Shown here in pieces: positions 7,708 to 16,739 of a DNA stretch of 64,000 nucleotides. Both the position numbers and the translations under genes were made by a program. A model generated the notes under the pieces. It was not told the origin of the DNA. It worked only from the letters and a program-made list of their open reading frames with translations, and did no database searches. The DNA lies in contig JAXLZZ010000008.1 in NCBI GenBank assembly GCA_046350675.1, positions 5,985 to 69,984 of the forward strand. The letters are read 5' to 3'. Numbering within the stretch: position 1 is the first letter of the stretch; every line of letters begins with the position of its first letter. This DNA comes from JAXLZZ01 sp046350675 (lineage in GTDB: Bacteria > Patescibacteriota > Saccharimonadia > Saccharimonadales > UBA4665).

Positions 7708-10494
7708 CTATGAACAGCCGGTGGTGCTACCGCAGGAAGTGCAGACATAACAACTGCCTGACCTTTGGGTCTGATTGCCACAGTTAAAGCATAGCGGTGC
7801 CGCCTCATCGACAATCGCTGGCTTTTTCTTGCTGGCCGCAGGAGCAGCCTGCTCTACAGTAGGTGCAGGCTGTATCACTGGCGCTTCTACAACCGTAGGC
7901 GCGGGTGCCGCAACTGGCTCTTCGACAGGTAGTACTGTCTGCGCCTCAAGCTCAGGCATGTCATCGAGTGATGCCAAGCCAAGCTCTAATCGATCGTCAA
8001 AGCTGAGGTAATCAAGCGCGAGTCGGCGCACGATGTAATCAGTGATTGAACTCGCAGTACGGATATCTGCATCATCAGTGATACCTGATGGAGCGAAGCT
8101 GGCGCCACGAAGTGTCCTGACATAGCTCTTAAGCGGTACACCGAATTGCAGACCATGGCTGACACTGATAGCGAATGAGTCCATCAAACCCGACAAGGTT
8201 GAACCTTGTTTGCTGACATTGATGAATAGTTCGCCTGGTGTGCCATCCTCGTACTCGCCAACGGTGAAGTAGCCTTCTAGGTCGGCAATCTGGAACTTGT
8301 AGGTCTTAGAGTTGCGTACCTGTGGCAAACGGCGTCGTACTGCACCCTTTACGACAAATTTGTCAGTTGCTTCTTCAACTGAAGCAGTTGCTGGCGCATC
8401 TTGTTTGTCGCCTTCTTTCTTCGCCATGCTAAGTGGCTGCGCAACCTTACAGTTATCGCGGTAGATAGCTACTGCTTTGAGGCCCATCTTCCAAGAGTCG
8501 ATGTGAATCTGCTCGATATCTTCAACAGTTGCTTCTTCTGGCATATTGACGGTCTTACTGATTGCACCGCTAAGGAACGGCTGTACTGCAGACATCATCT
8601 TGACGTGGCCAAGATAGTGAATTGCGTTATCGCCCATTGAGCAGGCAAAGACTGCTTTGTGTTCGTCTTTGAGTGCTGGTGCACCGAGAATGGTCTTTTC
8701 TTCGTCGATGTAAGCCACAATAGCGTCGATCTGAGACTTGGTGTAGCCGAGCGCTTTGAGGGCGCGTGGCACAGTTTGGTTTACGATACTCATCGTACCG
8801 CCACCAACAAGCTTCTTGAGCTTCACGAGGCCAAGATCTGGTTCGATACCAGTGGTATCGCAGTCCATCATTAGGCCGATGGTGCCGGTTGGTGCCAACA
8901 CGCTCGCCTGGCTATTGCGCACACCATATAGTTCACCAAGCTCGACCGCTTCGTCCCATGCAGCTTGTGCGGCGCTGAGTAGGTCTTCTGAGACCAAACT
9001 GGCGTCGATCTTTGAAACTTCTGCGCGGTGCATACGAAGTACATTAAGCATGCCGTCGCGGTCTTTGCGGTAGCCCGCAAATGGCCCAACGCGGTTAGCG
9101 ATCTTAGCACTTGTAGCGTATGACTGACCGGTAAGCAATGCGGTAATCGCAGCTGCTTGGGCGCGGCCTTCGTCGCTGTCGTATGGCAAACCTTGAGCCA
9201 TTAGGAGCGCACCGAGGTTGGCATACCCGATACCAAGCTCGCGGTAGGCTTTTGCGTTCTTACCGATAGCTTCAGTTGGATACTCACTGTAGCCAACGAG
9301 AATTTCTTGGGCAGTAAAGATTAACTCAACTGTATGGATGAACGCCTTTACATCAAAGGTATTGTCTTCGTTGAGGAACTTAAGCAAGTTTAGGCTTGCG
9401 AGGTTACAGGCTGAGTTATCCAAGTGCATGTACTCACTACAAGGGTTGGAGCCGTTGATACGACCAGCATTTGGTGTAGTGTGCCACTTGTTAATAGTCG
9501 TGTCGAACTGCATGCCTGGATCTGCACATTCCCAGGCTGCTTCAGCAAATTGACGGAATAGATCACGAGCCTTTACTTTTTTAACACTCTTACCACTGGT
9601 AACAGCACGAAGGTCCCACATATCGTCGTTCTCGACTGCTTGCATGAATTCATCAGTAACACGCATTGAAATGTTAGCGTTCTGGTACTGCACACTAAAG
9701 GAGTCTTTACCATCAAGGCTCATATCCCAGCCGAGATTCTGAAGATCACGTGCTTTGCGCTCTTCGATTGCTTTACTCCAAATGAACTCTTCAATATCTG
9801 GGTGCTCAGCATTGAGGATTACCATCTTGGCTGCACGGCGTGTCTTACCGCCACTCTTAATAGCACCAGCCGACGCATCGGCGCCGCGCATAAAGCTGAG
9901 TGGACCAGAAGCAGTACCGGCGCTCTTGCCAAGCTGCTCAACGCTAGAACGGATCGGGCTGATGTTAATACCAGAACCTGAACCGCCCTTGAAGATCATG
10001 CCTTCTTCGACATACCAATTAAGAATAGCTGGCATAGTATCTTCGATACCAAGGATGAAACAAGCGCTTGCCTGTTGCGCGCGCTCTTTTACACCGATGT
10101 TAAACCATACTGGACTGTTAAATGCAGCGCGCTGCGTTGCCAAAATATACTTCAGTTCTTCGCGGTAATCTTCGGCTTCGGCATCGCTCTCAAAGTAGCC
10201 TTCTTGCAAACCTTGGCGGGTAACCGTATCAACCACACGATCAATAAGATCTTTTAAAGAACTCTCTCGCTCTGGTGTACCAGGCGTACCGCTAAAGTAT
10301 TTTTGTGAAACAATATTAATTGCGTTCAGCGACCAGCCCTCTGGAAATTCAACGCCTAATTGTTCAAAGACGTTCTTGCCAGTGCCGGGGTTTTTGATGA
10401 TTGAATCACGCTTAACCCATTTGAGTTGATCATATGCTTTACTTTTTTTGGGGGTAAAAAGCCGCTCCACCCCTAAGTTGGTTGTTTGTCCCAT
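7708..10494 (-). CDS. nrdJ: adenosylcobalamin-dependent (class II) ribonucleotide reductase
   Basis: A 928-residue class II enzyme that makes deoxyribonucleotides using a B12-derived radical. Visible core motifs are NPCSEYMHLDNSACNLASLN (about 345-365), the substrate-loop sequence LAPTGTIGLMMDCDTTGIEP (about 530-550), and FKGGSGSGINISPIRSS near 165-185. The C-terminus has a Pro/Ala/Val-rich linker (about 845-895), then the Cys-rich tail CFNCGNQTQRSGSCYVCTSC and a final TTGCS, which in this family carries electrons to the active site. The start follows GGAGGGAAGAGGA. The regulator gene nrdR lies directly upstream on the same strand. Cobalamin must presumably be scavenged from the host, since such genomes usually lack B12 synthesis; this window cannot show that. 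Confidence 0.96.
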   Translation of the reverse strand: MGQTTNLGVERLFTPKKSKAYDQLKWVKRDSIIKNPGTGKNVFEQLGVEFPEGWSLNAINIVSQKYFSGTPGTPERESSLKDLIDRVVDTVTRQGLQEGYFESDAEAEDYREELKYILATQRAAFNSPVWFNIGVKERAQQASACFILGIEDTMPAILNWYVEEGMIFKGGSGSGINISPIRSSVEQLGKSAGTASGPLSFMRGADASAGAIKSGGKTRRAAKMVILNAEHPDIEEFIWSKAIEERKARDLQNLGWDMSLDGKDSFSVQYQNANISMRVTDEFMQAVENDDMWDLRAVTSGKSVKKVKARDLFRQFAEAAWECADPGMQFDTTINKWHTTPNAGRINGSNPCSEYMHLDNSACNLASLNLLKFLNEDNTFDVKAFIHTVELIFTAQEILVGYSEYPTEAIGKNAKAYRELGIGYANLGALLMAQGLPYDSDEGRAQAAAITALLTGQSYATSAKIANRVGPFAGYRKDRDGMLNVLRMHRAEVSKIDASLVSEDLLSAAQAAWDEAVELGELYGVRNSQASVLAPTGTIGLMMDCDTTGIEPDLGLVKLKKLVGGGTMSIVNQTVPRALKALGYTKSQIDAIVAYIDEEKTILGAPALKDEHKAVFACSMGDNAIHYLGHVKMMSAVQPFLSGAISKTVNMPEEATVEDIEQIHIDSWKMGLKAVAIYRDNCKVAQPLSMAKKEGDKQDAPATASVEEATDKFVVKGAVRRRLPQVRNSKTYKFQIADLEGYFTVGEYEDGTPGELFINVSKQGSTLSGLMDSFAISVSHGLQFGVPLKSYVRTLRGASFAPSGITDDADIRTASSITDYIVRRLALDYLSFDDRLELGLASLDDMPELEAQTVLPVEEPVAAPAPTVVEAPVIQPAPTVEQAAPAASKKKPAIVDEAAPLCFNCGNQTQRSGSCYVCTSCGSTTGCS

Positions 10495-10641
10495 TGTTCT
10501 ATCCTCTTCCCTCCGTCACCTGACGGAACCCTCATTTTATTTATATTGTTTTTGAAATTTTTGTTTAGAGTTCTGATGGTCTGTCTCTCAACTCAGACTA
10601 TCATTTTGAGCTCTCTGCGACTCCTAATGTCTACTGCGATT

Positions 10642-10677
10642 ATATATCTATGCGCACCGAGATGTATATAGATATAT
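10642..10677. promoter_or_regulatory. inverted repeat upstream of nrdJ
   Basis: Perfect 10-bp arms ATATATCTAT (10642-10651) and ATAGATATAT (10668-10677) lie in the nrdJ-nrdR spacer. An AT-rich palindrome here could be an operator for NrdR, but it does not closely fit the ACACTATATATAGTGT consensus. Confidence 0.35.
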
Positions 10678-10711
10678 GATCACATTCCGCATCGGAAACC
10701 GGAGAGAACCC

Positions 10712-10779
10712 ATCAAAGATTCTAAACGCTGCTTTTATACCTGGGTAGCTCCCAGATATATCAGCAGCTATTCTTTGAT
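10712..10779. repeat. nested hairpin overlapping the nrdR stop
   Basis: Arms ATCAAAGATTCT (10712-10723) and ATTCTTTGAT (10770-10779), then GCTGC/GCAGC, then CTGGG/CCCAG around a small loop. The last nrdR codons lie in the outer arm. It has the same nested layout as the family 2 elements but a different sequence. No T-run, so it is not a standard terminator. Confidence 0.6.
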
Positions 10780-11244
10780 TTCGCTTAAATGCTTGCCTTG
10801 TCGCACTAACGATAGCTCCTTTTCGAAGCCGGCTATGTCAGTGAAGCGTCGATAGACACTTGCAAAGCGCACATACGCTACCTCGTTGAGCCGTGCCAGT
10901 CGCTCCATAACTAACTCGCCGACTCGAGTCGAGCGTACTTCCTGCTCGCCACAGGCATAGAGCTCTTGCTCAATATCATCAACCATCTTTTCGAGTTGCA
11001 GGCTGGTGACCGGCGTCTTTTCGGACGCACGATACAAACCGGCTAACAACTTGGCGCGGTTAAAGAGCTGCCTGGTGCCATCATTTTTGATGACAATTAA
11101 TTGTGGGCGCTCTAATCGCTCATAAGTAGTAAATCGATATCCGCAGGCTACGCACATGCGGCGGCGGCGTATTGCTTGACCCTCTGCTACGTCACGAGAC
11201 TCAATAACTTTGATGTCATCGCTTTGGCATTGGTTGCATTTCAT
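10768..11244 (-). CDS. nrdR: transcriptional repressor NrdR
   Basis: A 158-residue zinc-finger/ATP-cone repressor of ribonucleotide reductase genes. The N-terminal zinc ribbon is formed by CNQC (3-6) and CVAC (31-34). The ATP-cone follows with PQLIVIKNDGTRQLFNRAKL and RFASVYRRF near residue 125. The start follows AGGAGG. It sits just upstream of the only ribonucleotide reductase gene in the window, on the same strand with a 273-nt gap, fitting local control of nrdJ and perhaps of itself. Confidence 0.96.
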   Translation of the reverse strand: MKCNQCQSDDIKVIESRDVAEGQAIRRRRMCVACGYRFTTYERLERPQLIVIKNDGTRQLFNRAKLLAGLYRASEKTPVTSLQLEKMVDDIEQELYACGEQEVRSTRVGELVMERLARLNEVAYVRFASVYRRFTDIAGFEKELSLVRQGKHLSEIKE

Positions 11245-11374
11245 ATGCTGCCTCCTAACCCCACAAGACCTTTGCAGACTTGGTGATTTTCATACACATA
11301 ATTGTGTTCGAAATTATTCACAACAAAGTCTATTTATAGGTACTTTTTTGGGTTAATTCTTTGTTTAATGTGCG

Positions 11375-11411
11375 CACACCTACTTGTGCGAATCCCCACA
11401 TATAGTGGTGT
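11375..11411. promoter_or_regulatory. candidate NrdR-type operator pair upstream of nrdR
   Basis: Two palindrome-like sites, CACACCTACTTGTGCG (11375-11390) and CCACATATAGTGGTGT (11396-11411), have centres 21 bp apart, two helical turns. The outer bases (ACAC...GTG) resemble NrdR boxes, while the centres match poorly. Confidence 0.35.
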
Positions 11412-11501
11412 GTGCTCTTAATATAGCCCTAGCTGTGGTGTTTTGCAAGCAATTTAACGCTGTATTATTTAATACAGACCTCTCAGAGGTGGTCAGTTTA
11501 C

Positions 11502-12857
11502 TTACAGAGACTTTTCGTCATTAGAATCGTCTTTTTTGTCGTCGTCTTGGTGCTTATTGCGACGGCCTAATCGGCGCAGGAATGATGGCTTATCGAGCTC
11601 TTCTTCCATACTAGAGCTCACGACTTGATGCTCATCAGCATCGTCATCTTTGTGTTTGTCGTCATTGTCTTTCTTGTCGTTATCGTCTTCATCATTAGAC
11701 TTATCGTCGTCGTTCTCTTTGTCGTGCATAGCCCAGATATTAGGCAGATCATGTTCGTCGTGTTCACGGTGGAATTCTGGAGACTCCTCGTCGTCGCCGA
11801 GGCTCATATCCATCTCAGACATTTCTTTTTCCTGCTTCTTGCTGGCATTCAGGGTAACTGGCTTAACTGCTGGCTCGCCCGCATCGCGCTTGGCGTAGTA
11901 TGAGGCATCAAAACCAGTTGCCACCACAGTGATGATAACTTCATCACCGAGCTGTGGGTTGATCGTTGCACCGAAGATGATGTTTGCATCTGGGTCTGCA
12001 GCTGAAGTAATAGCTTCGGCAGCTGCATTAATTTCGTGCATTGATAGATCGTTGCCACCAATTACATTAAAGAGTACGCCACGCGCACCATCGATCGATA
12101 CTTCGAGCAGCGGCGACTCGATAGCTTGCTGTGCAGCACTAATAGCGCGGTCTTCACCACTTGCGCGGCCGATACCCATCAAAGCAGAACCAGCCTTAGC
12201 CATAACGGTCTTCACGTCGGCAAAGTCAAGGTTGATCAGACCGTGGACGGTAATGAGATCTGAAATACCTTGTACGCCTTGGCGGAGTACATCATCAGCA
12301 ACCTTAAAGGCCTCCATAAGTGGTGTGTCGCGATCAATGGTTTGGAGTAGACGATCGTTTGGAATAATGATCAATGTGTCGACTGATTCGCGCAATTTAT
12401 CAATTGCAGTGTCAGCATTGCGGCGACGCTTTTCGCCTTCAAAGGCAAACGGCTTAGTTGCAAAACCAACTACCAAAATGCCGAGATCGGTAGCAACTTG
12501 TGCAACCACGTGGCCAGCACCACTGCCGGTACCGCCACCAGCACCTATTGTGACAAATACCATGTCTGCGCCTTCAATTGCTTTGCGTATTTCGTCACGC
12601 GATTCTTCTGCAGCTAGCTCGCCAACTGCCGGATCGGCACCCGCGCCTAAGCCCCGTGTAGCATCCTTACCAATATGAATCTTGGTCGTAGCCTTAGAAT
12701 GGTGCAACGCCTGCGCGTCCGTATTAATAGCTATGAATTCGACGTTTTCGATTCCGGCCTCAACCATGCGGTTGATGGCTGCGCCGCCGGCGCCACCAAC
12801 ACCAATTACTTTTATCTGTGCAAATGTTTCGATTGCTGGCTCAACAACTTCTGGCAT
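11502..12857 (-). CDS. ftsZ: cell division GTPase FtsZ
   Basis: A 451-residue tubulin homologue that forms the division ring. The core shows VIGVGGAGGAAINRM (about 17-31), the tubulin signature GAGGGTGSGAG (about 104-114), and FINTD-like and NVIGGNDLSMHEINAA blocks. From about residue 340 the tail is long and strongly charged, with runs of Asp, Asn, Lys and Glu, before a C-terminal motif DKPSFLRRLGRRNK that resembles the usual partner-binding peptide. The unusual low-complexity linker is about 90 residues. AGGGG lies 8 nt before the ATG and a good promoter lies upstream, so it can be expressed apart from ftsA. Confidence 0.96.
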   Translation of the reverse strand: MPEVVEPAIETFAQIKVIGVGGAGGAAINRMVEAGIENVEFIAINTDAQALHHSKATTKIHIGKDATRGLGAGADPAVGELAAEESRDEIRKAIEGADMVFVTIGAGGGTGSGAGHVVAQVATDLGILVVGFATKPFAFEGEKRRRNADTAIDKLRESVDTLIIIPNDRLLQTIDRDTPLMEAFKVADDVLRQGVQGISDLITVHGLINLDFADVKTVMAKAGSALMGIGRASGEDRAISAAQQAIESPLLEVSIDGARGVLFNVIGGNDLSMHEINAAAEAITSAADPDANIIFGATINPQLGDEVIITVVATGFDASYYAKRDAGEPAVKPVTLNASKKQEKEMSEMDMSLGDDEESPEFHREHDEHDLPNIWAMHDKENDDDKSNDEDDNDKKDNDDKHKDDDADEHQVVSSSMEEELDKPSFLRRLGRRNKHQDDDKKDDSNDEKSL

Positions 12858-12894
12858 TGATTATCCCCTTTAAACCCCTAAACTTTATGCCCGT

Positions 12895-12923
12895 AGTATA
12901 GCTCAGCTCTCTGTAAAGTTCAA
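12895..12923 (-). promoter_or_regulatory. promoter of ftsZ
   Basis: Minus strand TTGAAC, 17 bp, TATACT, with a leader of about 32 nt carrying AGGGG. Just upstream is a perfect 9-bp palindrome, GCACAAATC (12936-12944) against GATTTGTGC (12953-12961), which could be an operator or end the ftsA transcript. Confidence 0.6.
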
Positions 12924-13036
12924 CAAATTTATACGGCACAAATCCACACCATGATTTGTGCTCCACTTTTGTACCTACAATTGTGTTCGTCAAAAAAGTA
13001 GAACAACCTGCTTATAAAAAATGTGTACGTTCGTAC

Positions 13037-14269
13037 TTATTTAGAGCGAAAACGCCCAAACAAACCACCAACAAATGCCTTGGCACCGCCGCCTGCTCCA
13101 CCATGAACTGGCGGTAAGGCCGGCAGTAAAAGCATGTCTAATAGCATCAATCCTACAACAGTCGTGAAGGCTGGATCTTCAACAGTGTCCACCAATCCAC
13201 CCACATTATGAAGCTTACCTATGCGTGCTGGCAGCTGCAGTTTTTCGCGCGCAAATTCATCAATGCCTGGTAGTTTGGCCGTGCCGCCGGTAATCACAAT
13301 TCCGCCCGGCAACTTACGCGAACGTTTGATTTTGTGAAGCTCTTTATCAACGTATTCAAACAACTCGTCCATGCGCGCTTCAACAATCATGGAAATCTCT
13401 TCGAACTTAAAGTTGTGTGCTTTATTGCCAACCTTTACCATAGCGTTGGTTTTCTTTGGCTCACTGTGCACATCTGCGTGCTGAACCTTTACCTGCTCAG
13501 CAACATCAATATCAGTCTTTAGACCGATAGCCAGATCGTTGGTAATATGCTGGCCGCCGATTGGCAACACAGATACATGCTGCACCTCGCCATCTTCAAA
13601 GACAATCAAGTTCGTCGTACCGGCACCGATGTCGATTAGGGCTGTACCGGCTTCACGCTGCTGACGTGTCAGCACAGATTCTGCAGCAGCTAGACCTGAT
13701 ACGGTGTGGTGCGTCGGTGCGACTTCAGCTTTTTCTAAAGCCATATCAAGATTACGCAAGTTAGGAGACGCGGCAGTCACAATATGTGCATCCACTTCTA
13801 AGCGAACCCCATGCATGCCTACCGGATCTTTAATGTTCTTTTGGCCATCTAGACTGTAGTTCTTGGCAAAGAACTGTACAATCTCGCGATTTGGCGGCAG
13901 TGATACGATAGTAGCCGCCTCTTCTACTCGCATGCGATCTTCTGGAGTAATCTCGCGATCAGCAGCAGAAATAGCAATCACACCTTCTGAATTCAAACCA
14001 CTGACGTGTGAGCCGTTCACGTTAACTGTAGCGTGCTTAATCTGCATACCCGAAATACGCTCTGCCTCGGTAACAGCTTTGATAATCGCCTCGGCCACAT
14101 CATCAACGTGTACCACCGCACCGCGGCGCATGCCTTGATTAGCCGCTTGCCCGTGGCCAATTATAGACGGCATACTGCTGCCGTTTGGATCATACATACC
14201 GACCACACAGCGCACGGCGCTCGTGCCGATATCAAGACCGATAAAATGTTCTGCGTTTTGATTATTCAT
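13037..14269 (-). CDS. ftsA: cell division protein FtsA
   Basis: A 410-residue actin-like protein that anchors FtsZ to the membrane. Nucleotide-binding motifs are visible: FIGLDIGTSAVRCVVG (about 9-24), ALIDIGAGTTNLIVFEDGE (about 210-228) and GGIVITGGTAKLPGID (about 318-333). The C-terminus ends in GGLFGRFRSK, a short amphipathic/basic tail of the kind used as membrane anchor. A Gly/Ala-rich hydrophobic stretch precedes it. It lies directly upstream of ftsZ, the conserved order in bacteria, with a 180-nt gap that contains the ftsZ promoter. Confidence 0.95.
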   Translation of the reverse strand: MNNQNAEHFIGLDIGTSAVRCVVGMYDPNGSSMPSIIGHGQAANQGMRRGAVVHVDDVAEAIIKAVTEAERISGMQIKHATVNVNGSHVSGLNSEGVIAISAADREITPEDRMRVEEAATIVSLPPNREIVQFFAKNYSLDGQKNIKDPVGMHGVRLEVDAHIVTAASPNLRNLDMALEKAEVAPTHHTVSGLAAAESVLTRQQREAGTALIDIGAGTTNLIVFEDGEVQHVSVLPIGGQHITNDLAIGLKTDIDVAEQVKVQHADVHSEPKKTNAMVKVGNKAHNFKFEEISMIVEARMDELFEYVDKELHKIKRSRKLPGGIVITGGTAKLPGIDEFAREKLQLPARIGKLHNVGGLVDTVEDPAFTTVVGLMLLDMLLLPALPPVHGGAGGGAKAFVGGLFGRFRSK

Positions 14270-14350
14270 AGATGTCAGTACTAAACAACTTTATACTGGC
14301 ATCAGTATATCGCTATTGCTTCCCTGATAGCAAGTTGAACAGGGGTCAGA

Positions 14351-15106
14351 TTACAGTTGCGTAAGGATTTCTGCGCCATTTTTGGTGATCAATACTGTGT
14401 GCTCGAAGTGCGCCGCCCAAGAACCGTCTTTGGTCATAATCGTCCAACCGTCAGGCGCTAGATATACACCATCACCGCCGAGCGTCACCATCGGCTCAAT
14501 TGCAATTGTCATGCCTTCACTCAACCACGGACCAGTGTCGGCGCGACCGTAATTAGGAATGTTGGGGTCCTCGTGTACATGATGGCCCACGCCATGCCCT
14601 ACCAAATCTCGCACAATACCATACCCAAACTTATTGAGATAGCGTTCGATTGGCTCGCCAATATCGCCGGTACGCACTTGATCATGAACAGCATTGATAC
14701 CTCGATGCATGGCAATCTCGGTGTTTTTAACTAGTTCAATGTGCTCTTTCTGTTTTGGCGTACCAGCAATCACGCTAATCGCCGAGTCAGTAATCATGGC
14801 TTTGTATCTCACACCAAAATCTAAACTAACAATATCGCCACTTTTGATAATCTTCTCTTTGTTGGGGATGCCATGCACCACCTGTTCGTTCACAGAAATA
14901 CAAATCACATCCGCGAAACCTTGATAGCCTTTAAACGCTGGTTCGCCACCAAGTGTCCGTAGTTCAGCCGCCGCAAAATCAGCCAGCTCTTTGGTGCTCA
15001 CCCCTGGCACAACTTGAGGCTTCAACGCCTCAAGCACGGTAGCCAACATGCGACCACTTTCACGCATCGCCTTAATTTCAGATTTGGTCTTTACTCTCGT
15101 TTGCAT
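14351..15106 (-). CDS. map: methionine aminopeptidase, type I
   Basis: A 251-residue enzyme that removes N-terminal Met from new proteins. Metal ligands can be placed in VSLDFGVRYKAMITDSA (two Asp), VGHGVGHHVHEDPNIPNYG (His), MTIAIEPMVTLG (Glu) and the C-terminal WAAHFEHTVLIT (Glu). No N-terminal zinc-finger extension, so it is type Ia-like. It follows adk on the minus strand with a 21-nt gap, an arrangement known from ribosomal-protein operons elsewhere, and works with def and fmt found at 20.2-21.7 kb. Confidence 0.96.
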   Translation of the reverse strand: MQTRVKTKSEIKAMRESGRMLATVLEALKPQVVPGVSTKELADFAAAELRTLGGEPAFKGYQGFADVICISVNEQVVHGIPNKEKIIKSGDIVSLDFGVRYKAMITDSAISVIAGTPKQKEHIELVKNTEIAMHRGINAVHDQVRTGDIGEPIERYLNKFGYGIVRDLVGHGVGHHVHEDPNIPNYGRADTGPWLSEGMTIAIEPMVTLGGDGVYLAPDGWTIMTKDGSWAAHFEHTVLITKNGAEILTQL

Positions 15107-15127
15107 ACTGTTACTGTAGCAGCGCGC

Positions 15128-15664
15128 TTATTTCTTGTCGATGTAGCTCATGATCTCATCATGAACGGCGATTGGTTCTTGGGCGGCGTCGATATCGTAC
15201 ACGTTTACGCCAGCTTTTCTAAAATGATCGAGAATCGGCAACGTAGTTGATTCATACTCTTTGAAACGATTAGCGATAGCTGATTCTGTATCGTCTTGGC
15301 GACCGCGAGCTAGCAAACGCTCTTTCACGACCTCTGGAGAAGCAGCTAAATTGAAAATTGCATTCAATTTAAAGCGACCGGCTTTTACTTGGTCCAACAA
15401 CCAATCAGCCTGCACTTCAGTACGAGGGAATCCGTCAAGCAAGAACTCTTCATTCACATCAATGAGGTCAAGCGTTTTATCTATCAACTTAATAACCTCT
15501 TCGTCGCTCAACAACTTGCCCTCAAGCATCTGCTGGCGGCGCTTACCTGTTACCAACACACGGAATAATTCACCCGTAGAAATCCATGCATAGCCATGCT
15601 CATCAGCGAACAATCGCCCTTGCATACTCTTACCAGCACCAGCCACACCCATCAGAATGATCAT
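15128..15664 (-). CDS. adk: adenylate kinase, short-lid type
   Basis: A 178-residue nucleoside monophosphate kinase interconverting ATP, ADP and AMP. P-loop GVAGAGKS (about 6-13), NMP-binding ISTGELFR (about 29-36), FLLDGFPRTEVQADWL (about 74-89) and the short lid LLARGRQDDTESAIANRF. No Cys zinc site in the lid and shorter than the usual 210-220 residues, so the lid is reduced. It pairs with map downstream. The start has no strong SD. CMP or UMP kinase activity is a less likely alternative. Confidence 0.88.
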   Translation of the reverse strand: MIILMGVAGAGKSMQGRLFADEHGYAWISTGELFRVLVTGKRRQQMLEGKLLSDEEVIKLIDKTLDLIDVNEEFLLDGFPRTEVQADWLLDQVKAGRFKLNAIFNLAASPEVVKERLLARGRQDDTESAIANRFKEYESTTLPILDHFRKAGVNVYDIDAAQEPIAVHDEIMSYIDKK

Positions 15665-15791
15665 TGATTTTCTCCGTTTACTGTTTTCCGTTTACTGTTT
15701 TCCATGCTTTTACCGTTATCCATGCTCTGCTCAACGGCAAACAGAACCCGGTGAATGCCTGGTAAACGGTTGAGGGTTACTGGTAAATGGC
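15665..15791. repeat. spacer of degenerate TTTACC/TTTACTG words
   Basis: CCGTTTACTGTTTTCC is repeated twice in tandem (about 15672-15702), followed by TTTTACCGTTATCC and inverted versions such as GGTAAACGG and TGGTAAATGG. The words recur at 17432-17516 and in several rRNA/tRNA spacers. Confidence 0.55.
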
Positions 15792-16244
15792 TCACTGCGT
15801 GAGTCTCTCCTTTGTTAGTCGTGCAATTATTGAACCGTCGGCACTGCCAGCTGTTTTGGCACGCACACCAGCAATTACTTTGCCCATGTCACGCTGACTT
15901 TCAGCACCTGTTTCTTCTATAACCTCATCTACAATACCGGCAATTTCGTCTTCGCTCAACTGTTCTGGCAAATATTCTTCAATAATCGCCTTCTCAGCCA
16001 ATTCTTTGTCGGCTTTATCCTGCGCATTGCCCTGCACATACATATCAGCGCTCTCTTGGCGCTTCTTGGCCTCTTTACTAAAGATAGTGATAACTTCCTG
16101 GTCTGATAAACCACTATCGCGTTTACCCTCAGCCACCTTCACATTCAATAACGTACTCTTAAGCGTCCGAAGCGTAGTTGCACGAGCAGAATCTCCTGCT
16201 AGCAGGGCTTTCTTAATATCATCTTCAAGACGTTGCTCTAACAT
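15792..16244 (-). CDS. yqeY: GatB/YqeY family protein
   Basis: About 150 residues, all helical, matching the YqeY family (related to the tail domain of GatB, possibly tRNA-binding). Landmarks are LRTLKSTLLNVKVAEGKR, IFSKEAKKRQESADMY and EYLPEQLSEDEI, then MGKVIAGVRAKTAGSADGS near the end. The frame is open to an ATG at 16313, but that extension encodes the hairpin repeat. I chose the ATG at 16244, which follows CGGGAGAACCCA. It lies between rpsU and adk, and yqeY next to rpsU is a widespread arrangement. Confidence 0.92.
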   Translation of the reverse strand: MLEQRLEDDIKKALLAGDSARATTLRTLKSTLLNVKVAEGKRDSGLSDQEVITIFSKEAKKRQESADMYVQGNAQDKADKELAEKAIIEEYLPEQLSEDEIAGIVDEVIEETGAESQRDMGKVIAGVRAKTAGSADGSIIARLTKERLTQ

Positions 16245-16265
16245 TGGGTTCTCCCGGAGGCGTGA

Positions 16266-16384
16266 GGATTCGCATACAATAGTGCGGTTTGGGATGAGAT
16301 GCGAAGCCCGCAAAGAAGCCGTACTAAAGGTACGGCGCCTGCGGACTGGAACAGCTCGCCCAAAACGCGCATTGTATGTGGATC
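16266..16384. repeat. nested hairpin element, family 2, copy 3
   Basis: Outer arms GGATTCGCATACAAT and ATTGTATGTGGATCC pair with two mismatches, inner arms GTTTGGGATGAG and CTCGCCCAAAAC pair, and the centre is GCCGTACTAAAGGTACGGC (16318-16336), identical to copy 1 at 18 of 19 positions. It touches the rpsU stop codon at 16385. Confidence 0.75.
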
Positions 16385-16600
16385 CTACCTTTGGCCTAGC
16401 TTGATCTTTTTCAATTTCACAGCCTTGCGCTCCTGACGGATAATGGCCTTGCGGCGACGCTCAGTCTTGCTGATTGGCTTCTGAAAATACTGGTTGCCTT
16501 TAACAACGGCAATCGCACCAGACTGCTGCACCTTTCGGTTGAAACGGCGCAATAGGTTCTCGGTAGATTCTTTAGAGTCTTTACGGGTTACTTGTATCAT
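16385..16600 (-). CDS. rpsU: small-subunit ribosomal protein bS21
   Basis: A 71-residue, strongly basic protein: MIQVTRKDSKESTENLLRRF, then a central QSGAIAVVKGNQYFQKP and a basic tail ERRRKAIIRQERKAVKLKK. Length and charge pattern match bS21, which helps 30S subunits in initiation. A -10 box (TATAGT) ends 9 bp before the ATG and no SD is visible, so the mRNA is probably nearly leaderless. The following hairpin element separates it from yqeY. Confidence 0.93.
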   Translation of the reverse strand: MIQVTRKDSKESTENLLRRFNRKVQQSGAIAVVKGNQYFQKPISKTERRRKAIIRQERKAVKLKKIKLGQR

Positions 16601-16609
16601 CGAGGTATC

Positions 16610-16638
16610 ACTATACCTGACCGAAGAGAATTATGCAA
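16610..16638 (-). promoter_or_regulatory. promoter of rpsU
   Basis: Minus strand TTGCAT, 17 bp, TATAGT; predicted start about 3 nt before the rpsU ATG. Confidence 0.6.
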
Positions 16639-16739
16639 GAGTTTAGCCGCAGTTTTCTCCTCCGGTTTTGGACTCCACTCCAATTGCTTGGGCGTCAGCC
16701 CACACGGCCGGCGATCATATTCGTGAACCCCGGCGTATG

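Noticed and set aside
11929..12678. 249-codon frame antisense to ftsZ
   Set aside because: Ser/Ala/Arg-rich shadow of the ftsZ codon pattern; no promoter or SD.
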